From: Conyzicola nivalis_A
GTDB taxonomy: Bacteria > Actinomycetota > Actinomycetes > Actinomycetales > Microbacteriaceae
Length of the DNA: 64,000 nt
Assembly: GCF_040548875.1 (NCBI RefSeq)
Contig: NZ_JBEPSJ010000004.1
Span: forward strand, 1-64,000
Direction: 5' to 3'
The translations under genes and the position numbers were made by a program. The notes under the pieces are model-generated. The model had not been told where the DNA came from, ran no database searches, and saw only the letters and a program-made list of their open reading frames with translations. This document shows positions 49,502 through 58,767 of this stretch, piece after piece; position 1 is the first letter of the stretch, and each line of letters begins with the position of its first letter.

Positions 49502-50167
49502 GCGAGAGCGGCGCGAACTCAGGCGCCAGAGCATCACGGCCCCGAAGAGCACCTCCCAGACGGTGATCGAGTAGACCCCGCCGCGCTCGAACAGGCCGTC
49601 GAAGCGCGCATCGGCGAGACCGGCCAGCAGCACGACCTCGCTCAGCAGCCCGACCACGGGCAGGGCGACGCTGGCCGCCCCGAACCACCGCGGCAGGCCC
49701 AGCCCACGCCACGACAGCCCGGCGACGAGGGCGGCGAGGTTACCGAAGAGGATCGCGAGGAGGGCGCCGCCGACGTGGGCGACGGGGACCCCGGATGCCT
49801 CGTGGAAGAGACCGACGAGCACGATGCCCACGCCGTGCAGCAGCGCGAAGGCGACGAAGAGCCGGCGCGCGGCGCCGGCGAACAGACCCGCGAGCAGCAC
49901 CGCGCCGAGCGCGAACATCAGGCCGTGCACAACGAGCCCCATGTTCATCACCCAGGCCAGCGGCGAGTCGACGTCGCGCCCGTTGTACACCTGCGGATCC
50001 GGCACGCCGAGATCGCTGATGTAGTTGTACACGTAGTCGTAGGGCGGGCTGGTCCAGGCGGAGGCTGCGACGGCCTCGAGGGCCGCGTACTGGAGGCCGC
50101 CCACGATGAACGCGACGGCGCCCGCACCGTATCGGCCCGTGGCATCCGCCGTTCGTCGCATCCCCAT
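49484..50167 (-). CDS. DUF998-like membrane protein
   Basis: A 227-residue protein with about six membrane helices. The early YNYISDLGVPDPQ matches the DUF998 pattern (YSP-ISDLG). Two ATGs, at 50167 and 50161, are possible starts. Function is unknown. It is divergent from a TetR gene 66 bases away, which may control it, and convergent with DUF1918. Confidence 0.8.
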   Translation of the reverse strand: MGMRRTADATGRYGAGAVAFIVGGLQYAALEAVAASAWTSPPYDYVYNYISDLGVPDPQVYNGRDVDSPLAWVMNMGLVVHGLMFALGAVLLAGLFAGAARRLFVAFALLHGVGIVLVGLFHEASGVPVAHVGGALLAILFGNLAALVAGLSWRGLGLPRWFGAASVALPVVGLLSEVVLLAGLADARFDGLFERGGVYSITVWEVLFGAVMLWRLSSRRSRSRGSL

Positions 50168-50221
50168 TCGCCCACACTGCCCTCTGATCGCCGTTCGCCA
50201 TAGGACACCGCAGTCCGGTTC

Positions 50222-50227
50222 TAGTAT
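50222..50227 (+). promoter_or_regulatory. -10 hexamer of a probable leaderless TetR promoter
   Basis: TAGTAT, six bases, then ATG 50234. The 66-base divergent region is short, so repressor binding here would affect both directions. Confidence 0.5.
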
Positions 50228-50233
50228 TGCAAC

Positions 50234-50785
50234 ATGGCAACCTCCCCGCGTTCGAACCGCGGACCGGGGGCCGCCGCCGAGAACCGCGCGGCGCTCATCG
50301 CCGCGGCACGCGCCATCTTCGCCACCCACGGGCTCGACGCCCCGCTCAGCGCGGTCGCCCGGCAGGCCGGCGTCGGTCAGGGCAGCCTCTATCGGCACTT
50401 CCCCACCCGCAGCAGCCTCGCCGTCGCCGTCTTCCAGGAGAACGCCGACGAGCTCGAGGCGATCGCGGCACGGCCCGGGTCGACGCTCGACGACGTGCTG
50501 CGCGCGATCACCGACCAGGCCATCGTCTCGACCGCCTTCTTCCAGATGATCGAGATCGAGAGGGCGGATGACGCGGGGCAGGAGCTCGCCCGCAAGATCG
50601 GCAGCGTCCTCGCCTCGAAGCTGCCCGACGCCCGTTCGAGCGGGCGAGTGCCCGACTGGGTCACCGGCGACGACGTGCAGCTCGGCATCGCCATGCTCGT
50701 GGGCGCCCTCGCGAAGACCGCCGTCGGCGACCGCCGCGCCGTCGCCGCGCGCGCGTGGGCCCTGCTGCCCTTCGGCCCGGGCTGA
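50234..50785 (+). CDS. TetR-family regulator
   Basis: A 183-residue regulator with the HTH in SAVARQAGVGQGSLYRHFPTRSSL, followed by a helical ligand domain close to that of small-molecule responsive TetR proteins. It starts without a ribosome-binding site (see the -10 element) and is divergent from the DUF998-like gene, its probable target. The 207 bases after it contain no gene. Confidence 0.88.
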   Translation: MATSPRSNRGPGAAAENRAALIAAARAIFATHGLDAPLSAVARQAGVGQGSLYRHFPTRSSLAVAVFQENADELEAIAARPGSTLDDVLRAITDQAIVSTAFFQMIEIERADDAGQELARKIGSVLASKLPDARSSGRVPDWVTGDDVQLGIAMLVGALAKTAVGDRRAVAARAWALLPFGPG

Positions 50786-50992
50786 CCCGAACGCGGCCCT
50801 TCAGACGCCCCTTTTCAGTAGTTCCACCGAGGCGGCGCGACCATCGAGGCCGCACGCTGAACAGGGCAGCCCCGCTGCCGCCTAACATCACCGTCCGCAC
50901 GGCCGACAGGCATGAGTAACGCGCCGACTGCTGCGCACCAGTCCGGCCCGACGCAGCGCGCACCCTTCCGCACCACGATCACGGAAAGCACC

Positions 50993-53900
50993 ATGAGTCA
51001 TCCACTCCGCACCACCCTGAAGTCGGCCGCAGCTCTCGCGGTCGCCTTCTCCTTCCTCGCCATCGTTCCCACGCCCGCGATCGCCGCACCCGCGGTCGTC
51101 GCGGCGGTCGACCCGGCCCTGCCGAGCCCGATCCCGGTCGGTGGCGGTTCGTACGCCGCGTCTCCGCCCAAGTCGCTCGACACGCCGGGCCACGACGTGT
51201 CGGCGGTCGTCGACAAGAAGCTCTACATCGACGAGTCGATGAGCGGCGAACCGGTTCCCACCAACAAGTGGTGGACCGACCTGTTGGTGAGCAAGTTCTC
51301 CGGCAACCTGTGGGCCGACCCGTTCGTCGTCTCCAACACCGAGGCGGGTACGCGGATCGCCTACCCCACCGAGTGGCAGGCGGAGGGAAAGTTCATGCTC
51401 GACGACTCGGCGATCCAGGTGCGGGGCTCGGTCCCCCCGCAGCCGGACGCGTCCGACATCGACCTCGCCGGCTTCGAGGGTGCCGAGTACGCAGCCGGAT
51501 GGTCGACCACCGGAGACGCGTTCGGCGACGGGCCGGTGAAGGGCACGTCGAGGGGGCAGACCGCCGTCGAGAAGTTCCTCGGCAAGGGTCTCGTCAACTC
51601 GTTCACCGACGAGAAGGGCGACGGCGCCGTCGGCACGCTCACCTCTCCCGAGTTCGTCATCGACCGTGACTTCGTCGCGCTGATGGTCGGCGGCGGCAAC
51701 CACCCCGGGCGCACCGAGGCGCGTCTCGTGGTCGACGGCGCGACCGTCCGGTCGGCCACGGGCGCGGACTCGGAGATCCTGCGCTGGGAGACCTGGGACG
51801 TGAAGGACCTCGCCGGCCAGACGGCCACCATCCAGATCGTCGACGACATGCCCGCCGGCTGGGCCCACGTGCTCGTCGACCAGATCGTGCTCACCGACGT
51901 GCCCGAGAAGATCGGCGACCGCTTCGGCACCTCGTTCAAGGCCGTCGACGCCACCGCTCTGCGCTGGGGAGACTGGAACGTGAGCTGGCGGATGAAGCAG
52001 TCCGCGAGCCAGTTCATGGACGTCACCATCGCCCGCGGCACCCCGTACACCTGGTTCGAGTTCGAGAATGTGGTTCCCAAGATCACGGTGAGCGAGAAGG
52101 CCACGTTCGCGAACGCCGACGGCTCGCCCCTCGTGTTCCCCGCGACCGTCGACGCGTTCACCATCACCCAGGACAACCGCAGCTTCGGCGTGCACGCTCC
52201 GGCCGGAAGCACATTCGACCTCGCCGGAAACTCCATCGAGGCGCAGCTCACGGCCGGCTACCTCGTGGTCAGCGCCCTGCCCACGACGGGAGCCGACCTC
52301 GACTACATGTCGGAGCACGCCTTCGCCGTTCCCCGCAACACCACCATGGAGTACGAGTACAGCGCCGAACGCGGCGAGGTCGTCGAGACCTGGGCACTCG
52401 AGACGGAGGCGCTGCAGGGGACCGACCTCGACACCATCCAGGGCTGGCTCCCGCACACCTACAACAGCACGACCACCAATATCGACTTCGCCGAGCCGAC
52501 CTACTCCACGCCTCGAGGCGTGATGAAGACCGCGATCGGACACGGCGGTTGGACCGTCAGCTACCCGTTCACCGGGATCACCCCCGTCGCCCCGGCCCCG
52601 CAGAAGACCGGCGGCACGAACGACTACGACGTCGCGGCGATGAAGAAGTTCGTCAGCAGCTACTCCACGCGCACCGAATACGGCGCGGACACCTACTGGG
52701 GCGGCAAAGACGTCCTGCAGTTCGCCGAGTACATGACCATGGCGAAGCAGATCGGCGACGACGAGTCGTACAAGAAGCTCAAGGAGTCGCTCAAGACAGC
52801 GCTCTCCGACTGGTTCACCTACACGCCGGGCGAGACCGAGAAGTTCTTCGCCCGCTACGACACCTGGAAGGCGCTCGTCGGCTTCGGCGACTCCTACGGC
52901 TCCTTCGAGTTCACCGACAACCACTTCCACTACGGCTACTTCACGCTCGCCGCGGGCCTCCTCGCCTTCGACGACCCGGAGTGGGCGGCCGAGTTCGGCC
53001 CGATGGCCACGCTCGTGGCGAAGCAGTACGCCAACTGGGACCGCGACGACAAGAGCTTCCCGTACCTGCGAACCTTCGACGCGTTCGAAGGCCACTCCTA
53101 CGCCGGCGGCTACAGCTCGAACGGCGGCAACAACCAGGAGTCCAGCTCCGAGGCGATCCAGTCGTGGGCGGGGATCTTCCTCCTCGGCACCTCTCTCGGC
53201 AACGCCGAGATGCAGGCGACGGGAGCGATGGGCTACGTCACCGAGCGCGCCGCCGTCATGGACTACTACCTGGACTACAACGGAAACCCGGATGCCGCCG
53301 ACGGCACAGGAACCGGCGTGTTCCCGGACAGCTACGCCCACACCACGGCCGGGATCCTCGGCGACTCGGGCCAGGCGTTCGCCACCTACTTCAGCGGTGA
53401 TCCGGCGTGGATCTACGGCATCCAGTGGCTGCCCACCGGACCGTGGCTGAACTACCTCGGATGGGACCGCGGGTTCTCCCAGAGCCTCGTGGATGACATG
53501 TTCGACGCCCGCCCGGCGTCGAGCGGCGAGTTCGTGAAGGGCGAGATCACAGGCCTGCTCGGCCTCTCCGCCAAGCAGCTGGCCGGCGTCGGCACCTGGT
53601 ACGGCGGGATCGTCACGAAGAACCCCGTGGACTCGGTCAACACGCTCAAGGACGTCGTCCGCAAGGCCTACCTCAACAACCCCGGCTACACGGGCGCGGC
53701 GAGCGCGGCCAACCCGCTGTTCGACGAGGCGACCGGCGAGCTCTACTTCACGCTCGACGAGAAGGGGCAGCCGGCCTTCCCCGACGAGCACTGGACCCCG
53801 GAGACGATCCCCGCCGGATTCGCTCCCCCGGCTCCGCCGGCAGGCAAGCCCGACTCCGACCCGAAGGAGTGGGCGAAGGGCTGGGAGCTCTTCGACTACC

Positions 53901-56353
53901 TGTCGACCGGCTACTCCGCCGACCCCGACGTGCTGCAGAAGCTGCACAACTACGACGTGTCCGGCTACGAGCGCGGCGTAGACACCGAGCAGGCGGCAAG
54001 CGTCTACAGTGCGATGGGCGACGCGCTCGGCAACGTGGTGCTCGGCATGACCGCCCAGTCAGACCCGGAGTTCTACTCCGACATGTACGGCGAGCTCGCC
54101 AAGACCGGCGACCCGGTGGTGACCTCGGACTCGATGGCTGGCGCCGTCTACTACAACGCGATGGCGAATCGTTCGCTCGGCAGCGAGATCATCACCCGCC
54201 ACGTGGCCAACCCGACGAGCCAGGTGTACTTCAACGAGGAGACGAAGACCTACAGCTACGCGGTCTACAACCCCACCGCGAGCCAGGCCGGCTACACCGT
54301 CTACGACGGCGAGACAGCGATCGGCACCATCCAGGTGCCGGCACACACACTCGTGCAGCACCACCTCGACGCGAAGCTAGACCACATCGTCGTGACCGCG
54401 CCCGGTTCGGCCAAGACGGTGCAGCGCGGCGACACGCTGGCCCTCACCGCGGTCGGCTACGACCAGTACGGCGCGACCATCCCGCTCGAGGACCTCGAGT
54501 GGCAGACCAGCGGCGGCGGAACCATCGCGGCGTCCGGCGTGTTCAGTGCGGAGAAGAACGCCGACCCGATCACGGTCACGGCCCAGTCCGCCGGGGTGAC
54601 GGCCGAGTACGAGCTGCGTGTCGCGCCTCGGCCCGTGCTGTCGAACCTCGAGGTGTCGCCGGGGTTCACCCGGGTGACCGCGGGCGGTGCGCAGGACTTC
54701 ACCGCTCAGGGACTCGACCAGTACGGGGACCCGATGGAGGCGGGGCCGGTGACCTGGTCGACGAGCGCGAACGGAACGGTCGACGCGGCCGGCCGGCTCG
54801 ACGCCGGAGTCGCGGGAGCTGGCATCGTGACCGCGACGACCGGGGCCGCATCCGGTACCGCCGTCGTCGCGGTCGTCGCTCCGGCGGTCGACATCGCCCT
54901 GGGCAAGAACGCGACAGCGTCGAGCTCTGACGGGGCCAACTCGGCCGCAGCGGCCGTCGACGGTTCGTCGAGCACCCGGTGGGAGAGCAAGCACGGCGAC
55001 GCGGTCCAGTGGTTGCAGGTCGATCTCGAGAAGTCGTATGACATCTCGGGCGTGCACATCAACTGGGAGAACGCCGCCGCCGCCGCGTACGAGGTGCAGG
55101 TCTCGAACTCTGACGACGGCCCGTGGGAGACGGTGAAGACGGTCACGAAGGCGAACGCCGCCGTCGACGATCTGACGGTCAGCGGGACCGGGCGCTACGT
55201 GCGCATCACCGGGCTGGAGCGGCTCACGGGATACGGCTACTCGATCTGGGATCTCGGGCTCACCGGCACCCTGGCGACCTCGTCTATCGACACGAGCGTC
55301 GTGATCGTGGCACCGCAGAGCCCCACCGTGGTGAGCGGTCGCGAGCAGGCCTTCACCGCCTACGCGTTCGACTCGGCGGGCAATGGCGGCCGAGTCTCGG
55401 ATGCCTGGACTGCCGAGGGCGGTGCGATCGACGGGAAGGGCGTCTTCACCGCCGGGGATACGGTGGGCGACTACCCGGTCTCCCTCGGATTCGACGGCGT
55501 CGTCGGCGCGGCCACCGCAACCGTCGTGCGCAACACGACGGAGGCGGAGAACCCGCCGGCTGGCGAGCTCGTCGACATAGCCGAGGGCAAGAAGGCCTCG
55601 TCGTCGTCGGACGAGAACAGCGGCACGCCCGCCGAGTTCGCTGTCGACGGCAAGCCGGCCACCCGTTGGGCGAGCGCGGCGAGCGACGGCGCATGGTTCT
55701 CCGTCGACCTCGGAGCCTCGAGCACGATCGAACGCATCGATCTGGATTGGGAGAACGCGTTCGGATCGAAGTACCTGCTGCAGACTCGCATCGCAGCCGA
55801 CGACGAGTGGACGACGGTCGTCACCGAGAACGCGGGAGACGGCGGCACCGACAGCCACGAGGTAGACACAGTCGCCCGCTACGTGCGGATGAAGGGCGTG
55901 GAGAGGGGCACGCAGTACGGCTACTCGCTCTTCGGCCTGTCGGTGTGGTCGAGCGACGGAGACGTCGCGGCGAAGAACCTCGCCGCCTCCCGTCCCGTCG
56001 TCGCCACGTCGGAGCAGGCGTCGGGCACGGTCGCCGCCAATGCCGTCGACGGCAACAGCGCCTCGAGGTGGGCGAGCGAGTCCACCGACGACGAGTCGCT
56101 CACGATCGACCTGGGGTCGAAGGCGGCACTGACCTCGGTGACGGTCGTCTGGGAGGCCGCGCACGCATCCGAATTCTCCATCCGGGGATCCGACGATGCG
56201 GATGGCCCGTGGAAGACCCTCGCTACGAAGAAGGAGAGCACCGGCGGCACCGAGACACTCGAGGTCGCGGGCTCCTACCGCTTCGTGCGTGTGCAGGGGA
56301 TCGAACGGGCGACACCGTACGGCTACTCGATCTTCGAGGTGATCGTCAACTGA
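50993..56353 (+). CDS. Secreted GH81 endo-beta-1,3-glucanase with inserted lectin-like domain and discoidin domains
   Basis: A 1786-residue exported enzyme. The signal peptide ends near residue 32 (TPAIAA). The GH81 N-terminal beta domain is interrupted at about residues 158-302 by a lectin-like module of the type found beside GH32 levanases (FEGAEYAAGWSTTGDAFGDG, FLVGGG-like LMVGGGNHPGR). The catalytic domain carries Asp642 in FTDNHFHYG and Glu716/Glu720 in NNQESSSEA. Two bacterial Ig-like domains lie at about 1128-1295, then three F5/8C (discoidin) domains at about 1300-1425, 1526-1655 and 1658-1786, with an Ig-like segment between the first two. It should degrade fungal or plant beta-1,3-glucan. 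A hairpin terminator follows. Confidence 0.93.
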   Translation: MSHPLRTTLKSAAALAVAFSFLAIVPTPAIAAPAVVAAVDPALPSPIPVGGGSYAASPPKSLDTPGHDVSAVVDKKLYIDESMSGEPVPTNKWWTDLLVSKFSGNLWADPFVVSNTEAGTRIAYPTEWQAEGKFMLDDSAIQVRGSVPPQPDASDIDLAGFEGAEYAAGWSTTGDAFGDGPVKGTSRGQTAVEKFLGKGLVNSFTDEKGDGAVGTLTSPEFVIDRDFVALMVGGGNHPGRTEARLVVDGATVRSATGADSEILRWETWDVKDLAGQTATIQIVDDMPAGWAHVLVDQIVLTDVPEKIGDRFGTSFKAVDATALRWGDWNVSWRMKQSASQFMDVTIARGTPYTWFEFENVVPKITVSEKATFANADGSPLVFPATVDAFTITQDNRSFGVHAPAGSTFDLAGNSIEAQLTAGYLVVSALPTTGADLDYMSEHAFAVPRNTTMEYEYSAERGEVVETWALETEALQGTDLDTIQGWLPHTYNSTTTNIDFAEPTYSTPRGVMKTAIGHGGWTVSYPFTGITPVAPAPQKTGGTNDYDVAAMKKFVSSYSTRTEYGADTYWGGKDVLQFAEYMTMAKQIGDDESYKKLKESLKTALSDWFTYTPGETEKFFARYDTWKALVGFGDSYGSFEFTDNHFHYGYFTLAAGLLAFDDPEWAAEFGPMATLVAKQYANWDRDDKSFPYLRTFDAFEGHSYAGGYSSNGGNNQESSSEAIQSWAGIFLLGTSLGNAEMQATGAMGYVTERAAVMDYYLDYNGNPDAADGTGTGVFPDSYAHTTAGILGDSGQAFATYFSGDPAWIYGIQWLPTGPWLNYLGWDRGFSQSLVDDMFDARPASSGEFVKGEITGLLGLSAKQLAGVGTWYGGIVTKNPVDSVNTLKDVVRKAYLNNPGYTGAASAANPLFDEATGELYFTLDEKGQPAFPDEHWTPETIPAGFAPPAPPAGKPDSDPKEWAKGWELFDYLSTGYSADPDVLQKLHNYDVSGYERGVDTEQAASVYSAMGDALGNVVLGMTAQSDPEFYSDMYGELAKTGDPVVTSDSMAGAVYYNAMANRSLGSEIITRHVANPTSQVYFNEETKTYSYAVYNPTASQAGYTVYDGETAIGTIQVPAHTLVQHHLDAKLDHIVVTAPGSAKTVQRGDTLALTAVGYDQYGATIPLEDLEWQTSGGGTIAASGVFSAEKNADPITVTAQSAGVTAEYELRVAPRPVLSNLEVSPGFTRVTAGGAQDFTAQGLDQYGDPMEAGPVTWSTSANGTVDAAGRLDAGVAGAGIVTATTGAASGTAVVAVVAPAVDIALGKNATASSSDGANSAAAAVDGSSSTRWESKHGDAVQWLQVDLEKSYDISGVHINWENAAAAAYEVQVSNSDDGPWETVKTVTKANAAVDDLTVSGTGRYVRITGLERLTGYGYSIWDLGLTGTLATSSIDTSVVIVAPQSPTVVSGREQAFTAYAFDSAGNGGRVSDAWTAEGGAIDGKGVFTAGDTVGDYPVSLGFDGVVGAATATVVRNTTEAENPPAGELVDIAEGKKASSSSDENSGTPAEFAVDGKPATRWASAASDGAWFSVDLGASSTIERIDLDWENAFGSKYLLQTRIAADDEWTTVVTENAGDGGTDSHEVDTVARYVRMKGVERGTQYGYSLFGLSVWSSDGDVAAKNLAASRPVVATSEQASGTVAANAVDGNSASRWASESTDDESLTIDLGSKAALTSVTVVWEAAHASEFSIRGSDDADGPWKTLATKKESTGGTETLEVAGSYRFVRVQGIERATPYGYSIFEVIVN

Positions 56354-56358
56354 CGACT

Positions 56359-56397
56359 ACACGGCCCGCGTGACTAGACACCTCGCGCGGGCCGTGT
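56359..56397 (+). terminator. Hairpin terminator after the glucanase gene
   Basis: Perfect 12-bp arms acacggcccgcg (56359-56370) and cgcgggccgtgt (56386-56397) with a 15-base loop, 5 bases after the stop. No long T-run follows. Confidence 0.7.
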
Positions 56398-56473
56398 CGA
56401 TGGGTTTGCCGAAACGACCGCAGGGCGTAGCGTCGAGTGACACGCGGGCCACGCATCGATGAGAGGAAATTCA

Positions 56474-56707
56474 ATGTCGAATCCGAACCAGCACGAGGGC
56501 GAGTACACCGACAACGACCCGATCGAGAAGGAAGACCACTCGAACGAGACACCCGGCAGCTACGACGACTCCGAGATTCCCGGCGAGCCGGCCCGTCACA
56601 CGCACGAGGAGCGGGGCAGCTACACCGAGAACGACGGAGTCGAGAAGATCGACCACGGGCACGACGAGCCCGGCAGCTACGCCGACTCGGAGATCCCTGG
56701 CGAGTAG
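56474..56707 (+). CDS. Small acidic tandem-repeat protein, unknown function
   Basis: A 77-residue hydrophilic protein made almost only of two copies of a 30-residue acidic unit (pattern GSYTxNDxxEKxDHxxxxPGSY followed by a DSEIPGE end). It is rich in Asp, Glu, His, Gly and Ser, with no cysteine, signal peptide or hydrophobic core, and is probably disordered. GAGAGG stands before the ATG. It stands alone between the glucanase terminator and the convergent LuxR gene. The Asp/Glu/His content would allow metal binding, which is a guess. No family is recognised. Confidence 0.75.
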   Translation: MSNPNQHEGEYTDNDPIEKEDHSNETPGSYDDSEIPGEPARHTHEERGSYTENDGVEKIDHGHDEPGSYADSEIPGE

Positions 56708-56758
56708 GCCGCCGGCGGGCGCTGCGGCGCGAGCGACCCCGGAGCGAGCGACCGGCAG

Positions 56759-58033
56759 CTAACGCGCGAGCGCCGCGAGCTCTGCCCGCGACGCCGTGCC
56801 GGTCTTGCGCAGCACGTTGGCGACGTGGAACTTCACGGTGTTCTCGCTGATCGACAGCTCGAGGCCGATGGCCCGGTTGCGCCAGCCCTGAGCGAGCAGC
56901 GCGAGCACCTCGCGCTCCCTGACGGTGAGGCCGTCGCCCTGAGGGAGGATCGTCGGCGGAGCCTGGTCGAGGGGCAGGACGATGTCGAGCTGGGATCCCC
57001 ACCCCGGCGTCGCCCGCACCGCGAAGCTGCCGTCGAGCACCGACACCCGGCCGGCCAACTGGGTGAGCGCGGAGGTACCCGTGCGCTCCTCGCCGGCGCC
57101 GTCGTCGCGCACGCCGATGAGCAGGTTGGAACCGTCGCAGTCCCACTGGATGCGCACCCGGCTGACGCGCGCGTCGTCGGAGAGCGCGAGCACGGCGCCG
57201 CGCACGACCGCGCGGGCGGCGTGCGCCACCTCGCCGGGCAGCGGCCTGCCGGTCTCCGGCGGCGGCACGAACTCGACGTCGAGGCCGCCGTGTCGCACGA
57301 GCGGGGCCAGGTCGTCGCGCAGCCGTTCGAACGCGCTGTGCACCGGCTCCTCGGAGAGCATCCGGTCGCGGTCGGACACCGAGCGTAGCCGCACCATGGC
57401 GGCGGCGGCGATGTCGATCGAGCGCTGCCTCGCCGCGGTGTCGGAGTGCTGGGCGGAGCGCAGCACCACGAGCAACGACTCGAGCGCTGTGGCGTGGGCG
57501 TCGGTGAGATCGGCTATGACGCCGGCCCGGTCGCGCGACGCCGCCCGGGAGTCGGCGAGATAGGCGGGCCCGGCCGCCGCGACCTGCTGACGGATGCTCA
57601 GCGCGACGAGCTGCCAGACGCGGCCGATGCGGCGCGCGACATCGGCGGGCAGACGGTCGTCGCCGTCGGGCGCGCGATCGACGTCGACGAGTACCAGGAT
57701 CGCGGACGTGTCGGCCGTCCAGACCGCCACGGGGTGGTCACCGCCGGCGATGACCACGTCGCGCACCATCGGGGCGTCCGCTCCCCCGCCGCGGATCGCG
57801 TCGAGCTCGGCGATGGTGACGTTCTCGACGATGTGCGCTGCGCCCGACTTCTTCTGCGGCCGGCCGGTGCAGTCCTCGGTGAAGATGACGAGTGCCGAGT
57901 GAGCGACCTGCGGGCGCAGCAGCGCCGAGAGCGCCTCGGCGATGCCGAGGAGCGACTGCGACATCACACCGCGCACGTCGTCGAGCAGGTCGTCGGGATG
58001 GGACACGGGGTGGGAAGAAGGCGATGTCGGCAC
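56759..58033 (-). CDS. LuxR-type regulator with a GAF-like part and a degenerate kinase-like ATPase domain
   Basis: A 424-residue regulator. The N-terminal 180 residues may be a GAF-like sensor, followed by helices and a HATPase-like stretch at about 265-345 (GVRDDGAGEERTG, then GWGSQLDIVLPL). The N-box lacks its usual Asn and there is no acceptor His, so it is probably a non-catalytic nucleotide sensor. A LuxR HTH ends the protein (LTVREREVLALLAQG, NTVKFHVANVLRKTG). The GTG start at 58033 is six bases after TACCCT. It is divergent from hxlB-hxlA and likely controls them. Confidence 0.85.
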   Translation of the reverse strand: MPTSPSSHPVSHPDDLLDDVRGVMSQSLLGIAEALSALLRPQVAHSALVIFTEDCTGRPQKKSGAAHIVENVTIAELDAIRGGGADAPMVRDVVIAGGDHPVAVWTADTSAILVLVDVDRAPDGDDRLPADVARRIGRVWQLVALSIRQQVAAAGPAYLADSRAASRDRAGVIADLTDAHATALESLLVVLRSAQHSDTAARQRSIDIAAAAMVRLRSVSDRDRMLSEEPVHSAFERLRDDLAPLVRHGGLDVEFVPPPETGRPLPGEVAHAARAVVRGAVLALSDDARVSRVRIQWDCDGSNLLIGVRDDGAGEERTGTSALTQLAGRVSVLDGSFAVRATPGWGSQLDIVLPLDQAPPTILPQGDGLTVREREVLALLAQGWRNRAIGLELSISENTVKFHVANVLRKTGTASRAELAALAR

Positions 58034-58039
58034 CTCACG

Positions 58040-58045
58040 AGGGTA
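58040..58045 (-). promoter_or_regulatory. -10 hexamer of a probable leaderless LuxR promoter
   Basis: TACCCT on the minus strand, six bases, then GTG 58033. The remaining part of the 101-base divergent region holds repeated ggtggg strings and a cccc-ga-gggg inverted pair that could be regulator sites. Confidence 0.45.
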
Positions 58046-58134
58046 GTCGACGCGCCCGAACCCATCCGGACGGGTGGGAAAGACTCCCCGAGGGGTGGGC
58101 CGGATGAACCGGGCGGGCGTCCGACGATGGATAG

Positions 58135-58722
58135 ATGCACCTCGCTCCCCTCGCTCCCCTGCCCGCCGGATCCGTGGCCGCGGCCCTCACCGACATCGAC
58201 GCCGAGATCACGGCGACGCTGGGCGCGGTCGCCGACTCCCAGCTCGACCGTGCAGCCGAGGAGTTGCTGCGGGCGCGGCGGGTGTTCCTGCTCGGCGCCG
58301 GCCGCTCGGGCCTCGCCCTGCAGATGACCGCGATGCGGCTCATGCACCTCGGCCTGACCGCGCACGTCGTCTGCGATGCCACGGCGCCCGCGATCGAGTC
58401 CGGCGACCTGCTGCTGGTCGCGAGCGGCTCGGGCACAACGCCCGGCATCGTGCACGCGGCGCAGACGGCGTCGGAGGTGGGAGCATCGGTCGTCGCGATC
58501 ACCGCCGACGCGGCATCCGCTCTCGCCCTCGCCTCGACCGTCGCGGTCGTCGTGCCGGCCGCCCGCAAGCTCGACCGCGACTCCGCCGCCTCCACGCAGT
58601 ACGCCGGCAGCCTCTTCGAACAGTCGGTGGTCGTCGTCGGCGACGCCCTATTCCACGCCATGTGGAAGGCGTCCGGCCTGAGCGCGGACGACCTCTGGCC
58701 CCGCCACTCCAATCTCGAATAG
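58135..58722 (+). CDS. hxlB: 6-phospho-3-hexuloisomerase
   Basis: A 195-residue SIS-domain isomerase that converts 3-hexulose 6-phosphate to fructose 6-phosphate, the second step of ribulose-monophosphate formaldehyde fixation. The sugar-phosphate site is seen in FLLGAGRSGLALQM and VASGSGTTPGIVHAA, and the end in STQYAGSLFEQSVVVVGDAL. It is followed 45 bases later by hxlA. The usual operon order in actinobacteria varies. It is divergent from the LuxR regulator. Confidence 0.93.
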   Translation: MHLAPLAPLPAGSVAAALTDIDAEITATLGAVADSQLDRAAEELLRARRVFLLGAGRSGLALQMTAMRLMHLGLTAHVVCDATAPAIESGDLLLVASGSGTTPGIVHAAQTASEVGASVVAITADAASALALASTVAVVVPAARKLDRDSAASTQYAGSLFEQSVVVVGDALFHAMWKASGLSADDLWPRHSNLE

Positions 58723-58767
58723 CCACTCCCCCACAAGCCAAGCCCCCCACAAGTAAGGAACACCCTC

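Noticed and set aside
50912..50992. Upstream ATG of the glucanase frame
   Set aside because: It would put 27 hydrophilic residues before the signal peptide; ATG 50993 with GGAAAG fits a secreted protein.
50888..53947. 1019-codon minus-strand frame inside the glucanase gene
   Set aside because: Shadow of the GH81 gene, which has a signal peptide, catalytic motifs and domains.
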